Notes under the pieces: generated by a model
Databases searched by the model: none
What the model saw: only the letters and a program-made list of their open reading frames with translations
Told to the model about the DNA's origin: nothing
Source of the DNA: Blepharisma stoltei
Lineage: Eukaryota; Ciliophora; Heterotrichea; Heterotrichida; Blepharismidae
NCBI GenBank assembly: GCA_914767885.1
Contig: CAJZBQ010000025.1
Span: 1-64,000, forward strand
Direction: 5' to 3'
Length of the DNA stretch: 64,000 nucleotides
Shown: piece after piece, positions 23,047-32,696 of the stretch
Layout of the letters: each line of letters starts with the position of its first letter
Position numbering within the stretch: the first letter of the stretch is position 1
Made by a program: the position numbers and the translations under genes

Positions 23047-25047
23047 CTAGAGTTTTGTTGCTTTCACTTGCAGTTCTATAATATACCCATCTCTAACAAT
23101 ACTTGTTTCGAGTTTCTGGACCTTTTCTTTGCTCATGTCAAATTCACAATATTTTATTTCCTGGTCAGCCATTTCGTTTCCTGGACTTATGCCTGATAAA
23201 ACCATTGATAAGGAATTTTTATCAGGGCTTATATAATAGCCAAGTTTTGAATCAAATAGCGTGTATTCCTGCCTGTCGATTTCTGTGTGACTACGGTAGC
23301 ATCCAAACATTTTTTCAGCATCTATTTTTGTAATATCCTCACAAGAGTATGTTTTGGTTTGCGAGTTAAAAACTTCTATAAAGCCTTCGAGGCACTTACA
23401 GGAGCCGTTATCAACAACTGAGTTAGGAGACTTGCATTTTAAGCAGTCATCATGAGAAGAGCAGATAGAACAACTTTGAGAGCAAGCTAAATAGAAAATA
23501 CATTTGCAAGAATTTGCTACTGGATCCATGTAAAAACCATCTTTGCAGAAGCAGTAGCCTCCATTGGGAACTGCATTTGGGTCTTTGCATTCGGTGCAGT
23601 AGTCATAAATTTCACATTTAGCGCAGAGATTAAAACATCCTAAATAGAAATTACTTTCACATTTATTGGTTTCCTGGTCAAAATAATTCATATGCTCGCA
23701 TTGTGGTTTTACCTCAACAACACTTTTCACGTTCTTTTCAAAATCCTTTTCTTCAAGCCCTTTTATTGGACTGATTAAATCTCTTTGGTTATAATAGTCA
23801 TATGCAAACCTCTCTGCACATTTAGTTTCTGCTGGAAGAATTCCTTTCTCATAATCTGCAATGATTTCTCCAACAAACTTATATATTCCTTTAACTTTGA
23901 CAACAAGCTGGAACTCGTCGCCAAGGCTAAAGGTTATGTCAGATATATCACTTTTTTCATCTATTCTGGCTATTGAATTTGGAATCAGCCATGCACCACT
24001 TCCACAAAATACTTTCTCGCTTTGTGATTTGTACTTAGTCATAGGGTACATGATGATTCTGTCTCTAAAATCGATTGGCTCACTTGTATAAATTAATCTG
24101 AAATCCTCATCATTGCCATTTGCCTTAACTAGTGATAGTGCTGGCCTGTAAAGCTTACATCAGCCACTTTTGATATATTCTAAATGAGTGAAGCTTAGGG
24201 ATAAATAATAATCAGTGTCCTTGTATTTCTGAAATGCTGTCCCACCTCTTAAGATCCCAGGCTCTCTTTTATAACTTCCTGTGATCCTGGTACAGCTACC
24301 CTCTTCTGTGCAGTCAACAACTTGGAAATTTTCAAAGTTATAAATAAAGTACAAGTGATTATCATCGATTATCAGAGGTGACCAATTTTTTTCAATCAGT
24401 ACAGTTTTACCATCATGCTCAGGGATTCTCAGTTGATTAAATTTGCCAGTGGTAAAGCTATACAAGTATATAGGCCTTGCTGGCGGCTCTTTCCTTTTCA
24501 TGTTAAAGATAATGAAAAACTGGTCTGAAAATGCCCTAAAGACTCTTCCATCTTCAGGTCCAGAGTTTGCAATGCTCCAGTCATTTGGAATATTAAGTAA
24601 AGAAGGAACTTTCGTGGCGCCTATCATCACTTCTTCTTTGACTTCTTTTCAGTTTTCATCAAAAAAGGTTGTATATATATAGCATATATATTCAAATACC
24701 CAAACTCTCACTGATGCAAGGAACAATTGCCTTTCAGGAATCCAAACAGCTGAAGTTTGGAATACTTTGATGGCTTTTTCCCTATATTTATAAAGCCTCT
24801 CTACTTCATTTGTAGGAATAACGCTTAGAATTCTATCAAAAAGATCCTCTCCATCTATGAACCTCTTTATATATGCGTCAAAAATTTTAGTTTGGCGATC
24901 ATAGTCAGTTTCTTGCTCAAGAATAGACAGCTGCTTATTAATGTCATAGTAAGGACACTCAAAAATAATCCTCATTTCTATTTCGCCAACTGCAACATAT
25001 CATAAGCAGACTAAGGATAATTGTATTCATTTTAAGAAATTCTTCAT
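23047..25047 (-). CDS. F4: secreted propeller plus Cys-rich protein
   Basis: ATG at 25047 opens a signal peptide rich in TGA-encoded Trp (MKNFLKWIQLSLVCLWYVA). The frame runs without IES to TAG at 23047-23049, about 666 residues. Blocks: CPYYDINKQLSIL, TSAVWIPERQLFLA, NSGPEDGRVFRAFSDQFF, EKNWSPLIIDDNHLYFIYNF and GGTAFQKYKDTDYY; then Cys-rich repeats (CFNLCAKCEIYDYCTEC; CSICSSHDDCLKC; DNGSCKCLEGF) and the C-terminal domain. At the F1/F2 intron position the donor GT is AT, and the 15 nt are apparently translated (see findings). Confidence 0.88.
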
Positions 25048-25123
25048 TTTATATATATTTATAGCTTGAATAAATCCAAAATTTTATAAATTTATTCAAC
25101 ATAAGAATTTTCATAGATAATTA

Positions 25124-26913
25124 ATGGCTGTTACATTTATCCTTTGCTGAGTGGTGCTGGAGTTTGGAACTTTCAGCTCCTCGTTGGAAGACGAAGTTAT
25201 CCAAACTCTTGAAGGCTGCCCAATCTTAGGCATCAATAATTATATTTCACTGGCTAAGAAGCCTGTAGATACTTCAGGTGGTGGCTATTTTAAGATTATT
25301 TTTGATAAAGAGTACATTGTGACCTTGCTGGGACCACATATTTGTGAAGAAGAAAAAGCCAAATTCAACAGAATGAGTCCTGAAGATAAAGCTAATAATC
25401 ATTTGTTTTTCCCCACAGCTCTTTGGCTACCAGAAAAGCAGCTTTATTTGGCAGCTGCAAGACTTACCATTTTTGATTGGTTTAGCTTCGTTTACGTCAC
25501 CTTTTTTGATGAGGACTGAAATGAAATTCGAGAAACAGACTATATAGGCAAAACCAAAGTGCCCAGCGTGATCACCCTAGGAGAAATGAAGCAGGCAATG
25601 TGGTGGGGCCCTGAAGATCCACGTATATTTCAAGCTTTTTCAAGCGAAATTTTTTTTATTTCCACCCTATTAGAAGGAGAACCAAATTTCAACCGACAAA
25701 TAAATCTTTATCAGTTTTCAACTGCCACGCACAGGAAACTTGAGCTGGAAGAGCACATAGGGAAATCGTATAGAGTTGAAAAGAATTGGAGTCCGCTAAT
25801 AGTTGACGACAAGCATTTGTATTTTTTATACAAGTACGAGGGTATTCAAATAATTGATTGCACTGAAGAAAGCCAGCCATGCAAAAGGATTTCTGGCTCA
25901 GATAAGCCATTGAGTCGCACTCATGGCTCAAGCCCGTATGTCAAATTTTTAAATACGAACTACTTCGTCTCTTTCGCATGAACAAACATTGTGTTCACAA
26001 AGCCTCATTATCGGCCATCGCTGTCTATTATTGAAGTTCTAGATGAAGGAAAAGAATTCAGGCTAATTTATACGAGTGAGCCGCTTCACTTCACGTCCAC
26101 AGCAATTTCTGATCCTAAATCGCTTAAAACGAAACTATCAAATAATGATCTATAGCTCAGGAACGATAATATGTCGTCTTATGATTGGATATTTTCCTAA
26201 TTGCCTCTTCAACTCAAGCTGACGGGTCAGCTTGGGGAACTGGAAATTATACCCGATGTGAAGCATTAGTCAACTACCCCCTTTTGCAGAGCCAACTAGG
26301 ATTTGCCTAACATTTCCCAGCTAGGACGATCTATAATCGTGCTTGAGCTATAAGAAGGGTTTTGATGATTACAAGTATAGCGAGATGGGATTTTGAAAGC
26401 GGAGTTACTGATATAAACCTCAGCATTGATGACGATATGGCAGTTGCAGCTAGAGTCTCTGGGCTGACTGATTTTGTGCATTATATTATCAATGTTTATG
26501 AATATGGAAGACTGCCTGACGAGAATAGTTGTGCAGAAAAAACTGCTAAAGATTATTACAGAAGTTTGCCTAGCCTCCTCTCTTTAAATTGGAGAAAAAA
26601 TTTCTGTTTCAGGATTAATGTTATTTAAAAATTTTTATAAAATTTTAGATAAGTAGAAATAATAACGCAATATTGTGAATTTTAATTTTATTTATGAAGA
26701 ATTTATTTAAAAAATGATTGGTTTTGCTCAAATAAACTCTACTCTAATTTTTTAGGTCAAAACTAATTTTATAAAATTAGTATTTTAACTTATAAAATTT
26801 ACCTTTTTGAAACCAATTTAAAAGGGTTAGAGTACCCAAAAAGAAATTTTGCCTTTATTTTGTTCCAATTAAAAGGAGGGAGTAAGGGAACATTTGTGGA
26901 CAGTACTATTTAG
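25124..26913 (+). CDS. F5: secreted propeller protein, two IESs
   Basis: ATG at 25124, signal peptide with TGA=Trp (MAVTFILCWVVLEFGTF). Blocks: GCPILGINNYISL, ICEEEKAKFNRMSPEDK, TALWLPEKQLYLAAAR, WWGPEDPRIFQAF, EKNWSPLIVDDKHLYFLY and SSPYVKFLNTNYFVSFAW. Two IESs (26151-26350 and 26571-26882) interrupt the C-terminal quarter. Their removal gives NNDLRRVLMITSIARW and DYYRSLPKGTFVDSTI, both matching F7. Stop TAG at 26911-26913, supplied only after the second IES. Closest relative in the window: F7. No Cys-rich tail. Confidence 0.82.
26151..26350. mobile_element. IES, 200 bp, in F5
   Basis: TA-bounded, with short inverted ends TATAGCTCAGGAACGAT and TATAGCTCAAGCACGAT (right end, inverse). The uninterrupted paralogue F7 has AATAACGATTTACGGAGGGT at this point; TA-to-TA removal gives GAT-CTA-AGA-AGG in F5. 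Confidence 0.87.
26571..26882. mobile_element. IES, 312 bp, TTTAAATTGGAAC family
   Basis: TA-bounded (26571-26572; 26883-26884). Left end CCTCCTCTCTTTAAATTGGA; right end TTGTTCCAATTAAAAGGAGG, inverted; a further inverted copy, AAACCAATTTAAAAGGG, near 26812. Removal gives CCT-AAG-GGA-ACA and restores the F5 C-terminus to match F7. Confidence 0.88.
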
Positions 26914-27665
26914 TTTACTTTTTTAATTTTAGGCTACTTTTAATTTCTTATCATAATAGCATTTAACTTCATTTATTTGATTAAACTAGATAAAACCAAG
27001 AATATAGGTAAATTATTTATAATTCTTAATAAAAGAATAAAAATAAAGATTCATTTAGCTAATTAATTTCATAAATCGGTTAAACATTATCTTTTGTAAA
27101 TTTCTATTCTCCTTTGGTTAAAAAGAAAAATGTTTTGTTGTACTAGATGAGAGTGATTTTTATTTTTTTAACATTATAAGACTTCCATTTAAAAAAAAAA
27201 ATTGCTTTTAGCTGCCTAAACTTTAATAGATTTAACTGGAGGGACCTCATAATAAATATATTAATATTATATCAAAATTATATGACTTTAAAAAATTTTG
27301 CGAATTTTCCCTAAAAGTAAGATTTTCCAATAATATTATCACTAGCCTAAGGGGAGTTAAAAAAATGCATAATTTTCAAATAAAAAATTATAGTAAGACT
27401 CTCCAAACATTATGTTCATTTAATAGCTTGCAATCAAATACTAAAATTTTGTAATTAGAGTTTACCTTTTTCTTATTTTTGGTACAGCATTTTAAAATAA
27501 AGTAATTTATGCTCTTGGCATGCCTTTTAATAGCTAACTTCAATCAAAATGACTATAAACATTTTTTTATTTGCTATATTTTAAGGTATAACTTATAAAT
27601 AAAGTTTATTGAAGATTTTAGAGAAATTTTCAAACAAAAGGCTTATAAACAACATCTTAAAAAAA
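26914..27665. other. AT-rich spacer after F5
   Basis: About 750 bp of very AT-rich sequence with no credible ORF on either strand and no recognised repeat. Confidence 0.4.
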
Positions 27666-27966
27666 TAACCCCCCCTGCATGAGCGAGCAAAAGTTTATTC
27701 ACTCACAAAGGGGTTAATTATTTTAAAGCATTTGTATATAATTTTATAGTAATTTTTTTTCCAAATTTTAAGATACCCAATTTGCGAAAATTGGAAAGGG
27801 AAATTAATTTAATTTATAAAATGCAAGCTATTTAAAATTTAAAAGAATTGACTAGAAATTTCATTATACCTAAGCATCTCTTACTTATCGAACTATTTTC
27901 ATAAAAATTTTGGTTTTTTACCCAAAAACAATTTTTCTAATGGCTTTGTTAGCTTCTGGAGGGGAG
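27666..27966. mobile_element. IES/MITE copy, CTCCGTGAGTGAAC family, inverted
   Basis: TA-bounded (27666-27667; 27967-27968). Left end CCCCCCTGCATGAGCGAGCA, followed at once by an inverted copy GTTTATTCACTCACAAAGGGG (a hairpin); decayed right end GCTTCTGGAGGGGAG. The core matches other members in reverse. It lies in intergenic DNA, so no frame test is possible. Confidence 0.65.
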
Positions 27967-28032
27967 TAAGGTAATGAGTTTTATATTTATATCGATTAAA
28001 ACATTTTTATTATTTTTATTAAAAAAATTGCT

Positions 28033-28422
28033 TACTCCCCCCCCCCTCCGTGAGCGAACAAAACCATTAGAAAAAATCGCCATTTTTTGACCAAAAACCC
28101 ACCCTCCGTGAGTTGAACAAAAATATTTTTAATAGAAAAAATTTTAATAGAAAAAAATTTTGCTATATAAGTGATAATTAGTATAATGAAATCTAGAGCT
28201 AATTCTGTTTAATTTTTAACAAATTGCGTTTTAAAACATAAATTTTGCAAATTAAATTAGTATTTGCTTCCCAATTTTTGCAAAATTAGGATTTTTTTTT
28301 AAATTTCGAAAAAAATATTTTTTATAAAATTTATATATAAATTGTTTTTAAAAAAAAAAATTAACCCCCCTCCGTGAGTGAACAAAATTTTTTTGTTCGC
28401 TCACGGAGGGGGGGGGGGGAGT
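28033..28422. mobile_element. IES/MITE, 390 bp, CTCCGTGAGTGAAC family
   Basis: TA-bounded (28033-28034; 28423-28424). Three direct copies of the end motif (near 28040, 28101 and 28367) and one inverted copy (28394-28416); core nearly identical to those at 16708 and 61649. It lies just upstream of F6, perhaps within the part coding for its N-terminus. Confidence 0.88.
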
Positions 28423-28494
28423 TAGCAAAATTATTTTATATAAATAAAACTTCTAGCTTTTTTCGCAATTTATTTGAAAGTGTAAGTGAGCACT

Positions 28495-30353
28495 TTGCCT
28501 GGGATTCTCAATAGAGGACGAAACTGTTCTAACAATCGAAGGATGCCCTGGCCTTTATATAAATGACAATGTCCAATTATTGAATCAATCACCTGACTAT
28601 GCCAATAACTTTCAACCCCTCAATGTCTACATCAAGAAGCTATTTGACTGGAACCACATTTTTGGCTTACTGGAGCCTCATCTGCATGAAAGTTTACTAG
28701 AAAGGTATAAAAAAATAACAAGCAGTGATATGCAAGACAGCGCAATTTTGTTCCCTTCAGCAATCTGACTCCCTGATAAAAAACTCTATCTTGTTACATC
28801 AAGAGTCTTCTTATTTCGATGAATCAGTTTCTTATATGTTACTTTTTATGACTCTGAATGAAATGAAGTAACCACAGAAGATTATGTGGGAAAAACCAAA
28901 GTCCCAGGAATTATTCCAATTTCAGTAAAAGATAAAGACGCATCAACTGGGCCAGAAGACCCCCGACTGTTTGTGGCGCTTAATAATGAAATATTCGTTA
29001 TCTTTAACCGACTTGTAGATGATCGCAACAGGATAATGCACCTTTATCAATTTTCTACAGCAACTTCTCGAAAGCTTTATTTAGAAGAGGATGCTGAAAA
29101 ACAACGTATTGATGAGAAAAATTGGACTCCATTGATTATTGATAAGGAACACTTATACTAATTGACCAAGAATAGCCCACTAAGGAGCCATTCTTGGTCT
29201 GCCAGAAAAAATTTTGACAAAAGATCCTAATCTGCCATTACCACTGAGTTTTTGGTGTTTCCAAATTTTTTGGGCAAGCCAAATGCAATAAAAAAAATTG
29301 TTCTTTTGCGATGATGCATTTGGCTTGTCAAAAAAATTTGGCAACATCAAAACTCAGTGGTAATGGCAGAAAAGATCCTAATCTGCCATTACCACTGAGT
29401 TTTGGTTTTTCCAAATTTTTTTGACAAGCCAAATGCATCATCGCAAAAGAACAATTTTTTTTATTGCATTTGGCTTGCCCAAAAAATTTGGAAACACCAA
29501 AACTCAGTGGTAATGGCAGATTAGGATCTTTTTGTCAAAATTTTTTCTGGCAGACCAAGAATGGCTCTATAGTGGGCTATTCTTGGTCAATTAGTATATA
29601 CTTTGTGTACAATTTTAAGAATTTACAAATTATTGACTGCACAGCAGAAAATGAGCCTTGCAAAAAAGTTTCTGGAAAATTTGATCCTAAGCCTGAAGCC
29701 TTGCGTGGAGGAAGTCCTTTTGTAAGATTTACAAACACTAACTACTACGTTTCTCTCTCATATACCCATATTTTTCTCAAAAACTGCCACTTTTACAGGC
29801 CTGTTTTTGTAGTTATGGAAGCAGTCAAGGAGCAGTTGTCCTTCAAGATGATATATCAGAGCGAGCCATTTGATCTAAACAATAGGGTATTTCTGGAGCC
29901 TTTTACAAATTATAAGTATCCTAACCAAATTAGTTGCCAGTTATATGATTGGAACTTTTTCCTCATATAGGAGTTTTTGACCATGTCTTTTTATTTTCTC
30001 GGCAAAATTTAAGTCACATTTTCACGAGAAGCAACAACTTGACCAAAAATATCTGAGGAAACGTCACAATATCAAAATGTTCCAATCAAATGGCACGGTG
30101 CCGCCAAATTAGAGACTGCATGATGGTAATTCCTTCTTCGATTGCTTCGTGGAATTTTGAAGACGACATTGCAGATCTACACGTTACAATTGAGGATCAT
30201 ATCCCAGTTGTAGCTAGGGTGAAAGGATTGGCAAAGTTTGTTGAATATATTATCAATATGTACGAGTATGGACGATTACCTGAGAACGATAACTGTGCAG
30301 CAAAGTTTTCTGAAAGGTATTTTTTAGCGCAAAGTCCAAAGTTTGCTTATTAA
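28495..30353 (+). CDS. F6: propeller family protein, two IESs, start unresolved
   Basis: The open frame reads WKCKWALCLGFSIEDE around 28477-28520, matching the signal-peptide end of F8 (LLIVKWATCLGFS), but no in-frame ATG was found after an upstream TAG; the given start is approximate. Blocks: GCPGLYINDNVQLL, HLHESLLERYKKI, FPSAIWLPDKKLYL, STGPEDPRLFVALNNEIF and EKNWTPLIIDKEHLY. The 443-bp palindromic IES follows, then FVYNFKNLQIIDC and GGSPFVRFTNTNYYVS. A second IES splits NQI and RDCMMVIPSSIASW. Ends at TAA 30351-30353. Both IES removals match F8 exactly. No Cys-rich tail. The N-terminus may be damaged or hidden behind another IES. Confidence 0.75.
29156..29598. mobile_element. Palindromic IES, 443 bp, in F6
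   Basis: Foldback element: outer arms TACTAATTGACCAAGAATAG, inner arms extending almost to the centre, with several internal direct and inverted copies (for example AATCTGCCATTACCACTGAG near 29228 and 29381). Bounded by TATA on both sides; TA-to-TA removal gives CAC-TTA-TAC-TTT (EHLYFVYNF), identical in pattern to F8. It fuels two spurious reading frames. The whole insert could fold into a long hairpin. Confidence 0.9.
29931..30109. mobile_element. IES, 179 bp, in F6
   Basis: TA-bounded (29931-29932; 30110-30111). Partial inverted ends: GATTGGAACTTTT on the left and GTTCCAATC on the right. Removal gives CAA-ATT-AGA-GAC (NQIRDC), as in F8 (SQIRDC). Confidence 0.85.
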
Positions 30354-31014
30354 TTATAAATTAGTTTAAGCGATAGATGACAGGAATATTCAAGTTTTTT
30401 AATGCAGTATTTAATATTTATTATTTGAGTTCAATTTCTAAATAAATAAAAATTTGATGAAGTCAATTTATTAGTTTTTTGCAAGCTTGAGATGATAATA
30501 TAAGATAAGCAGATTTTTAATAGTTTTATAAATTTTAATGCGTATGGCCGCTATTATATTAAAATCTTTCTAATAAGGGGGTTTTAAACATTACCCATTT
30601 TTGTTCAGTTTATTTGGATCCTATTTTTCTTTATATTTTATTGTAATGTAGCAGCATAATTTATACCTGTCAGAGATAATTTTAAAGAGCTTGAGTACTA
30701 TTAGTAAATTAAGTCTTTGGGAGCATCAAAGTGGTATAATTGCTATTCTAAAATATATAAATGCCGGATTTCATGTCAATCTGTTTATTCTTTGAAAATG
30801 TTGATCCTGGTATCTCAATCTATCTATATCTTCATATAGCTGCTTCCTGATCATATAGAGTGTCAAAAGAAATTCTCTTTACTTCTTCCCAACAGCGACT
30901 TATATATACGAACGAATTTTAATAATTGTAGTAGTCTCAGGTATTTTTATTTTTATAAAATGGCTAGCTTTAAATCTCATGCATTCGATAATAAATGCCT
31001 TCATATAAAATTTA
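30354..31014. other. Spacer between F6 and F7
   Basis: About 660 bp, AT-rich, no convincing coding or repeat content. The region just before 31015 presumably contains the F7 promoter, but no motif stands out. Confidence 0.4.
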
Positions 31015-32441
31015 ATGATTACTCTTGTAATCATCTGTTTTATGACGCTATATCCTTGCAGCCTAGGCTACTCAGTAGAAGATGAATTTCTAAAGACTTT
31101 TAAGGGCTGTCCAGTCCTTGATGTCGAGGATCATATTTCTCTCGTGAAGAAGCCAGCCCCGCCAAGTGAAGCTTATATTAAGCTGCTCTTTGACATTGAC
31201 TATATTTATACATTGCTGCCACCTCATATTTGTGAAGAAGAAAAAGCTAGATTTCAAAGAATGAGCCCAGATGACAAAGGAAAAACTCATCTCTTCTTCC
31301 CATCAGCTCTTTGACTCCCAGAAAAGAAGCTTTATCTTGCAGCTGCCAGAGTCTCTATTCTTGATTCATATAGCTACGTTTATATCACTTTCTTTGACGA
31401 AAATTGAAATGAAGTACGAGAAATTGATTTCATAGGAAAGACCAAAGTCCCTAGCATCCTTACCTTACTTCTTCTAAAAAAAATAAGGCTATTTTACTCG
31501 GGACCAATAATTTTTTAATTATTTATCAGATAAAAAACGCTGATTAGATCATTTAATTTATGTCCTGTCAAAATAGAGTATTTAATCATATCTTATAGTT
31601 TTTAAAGATAAGAGAATTAGGAGAAATGAAGCGAGCCCTGTGGTGAGGACCAGAAGATCCACGCATCTTTCGAGCTCTGTCGAACGAAATTTTCTTTATT
31701 GCGACTTTGATGGAAGGTGCACCAAATTTCAACAGACAAATAAATCTGTATCGGTTTTCAACTGCAACTCATAGGAAGCTTGAGCTAGAAGAACACGTTG
31801 GGAAGGTATGGCGTGTTGAAAAGAACTGAAGCCCACTTACAATTGACGACAAGCATCTGTATTTCCTATACAAGTACGAGGGCACACAAGTAATTGATTG
31901 CACCGAAGAACGACTGCCATGCAAAAGAATATTTGGCTCCGAAAAAGAATTAAGCCGGATTCATGGTTCGAGTCCTTATGTTAGATTTTTAAACACAAAT
32001 TATTTTGTCTCATTCGCCTGGACAAATATTGAATTTAAAAAGCCTCACCATCGCCCAGCATTGTCTATTATAGAAGTGATAGATGAAGGACGAGAATTCA
32101 AATTGATCTATACCAGTGAGCCTCTTCATTTTGCATCTACAGCGCTTTCAGACCCTAAATGGGTTAAAACAAAACTATCAAATAACGATTTACGGAGGGT
32201 TTTGATGGTCACAAGTATAGCGAGATGAGACTTTGAAAGTGGCGTTGCTGATATAACTCTGAGTATTGATGACGATTTGGCTGTCGCTGCAAAAATAACT
32301 GGGATGACTGATTTTGTGCAATATGTTATCAATGTTTATGATTATGGGAGACTGCCTGATGAAAACAAATGCGCTCAGAAATTTGCTGAAGATTATTTCA
32401 ACAATTTGCCCGAAGGATTATTTGTTGATATTGATTATTAA
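31015..32441 (+). CDS. F7: secreted propeller protein, one IES
   Basis: ATG at 31015, signal peptide MITLVIICFMTLYPCSLGYS. Uses TGA=Trp at several conserved positions (for example PSALWLPEKK, RALWWGPEDPRIFRAL, VEKNWSPL, IARWDFESG). One IES at 31466-31617; removal gives PSILTLGEMKRAL, as in F5 (PSVITLGEMKQAM). Ends NNLPEGLFVDIDY, TAA at 32439-32441. About 424 residues, close paralogue of F5 and without a Cys-rich tail. Complete once the IES is removed. Confidence 0.87.
31466..31617. mobile_element. IES, 152 bp, in F7
   Basis: TA-bounded (31466-31467; 31618-31619), AT-rich, with weak inverted ends (TACTTCTTCTAAA against TAATTCTCTTATC). The paralogue F5 lacks it, and removal restores CTT-ACC-TTA-GGA-GAA. 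Confidence 0.85.
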
Positions 32442-32696
32442 TTTATTTTCTTAAATTTTGATTATGCATTTTAATATTTCATATTAATTTTCATTATAAT
32501 TAGCAATCAACTCGAAAAGTTTAATATGTTATTAGTGATATTAAATTTAAATATTTCGCCTAGGCAAGATTGTAATCAGCAGTTATAACCTTCTAACAGC
32601 CTATATATATAAAAATTTGGAATTTTGAAAATTGAAACTCATATGAGTTGGCAGATCCATATTTTGTTTTTATTATCATTTTGAAAAAGTGTATTA

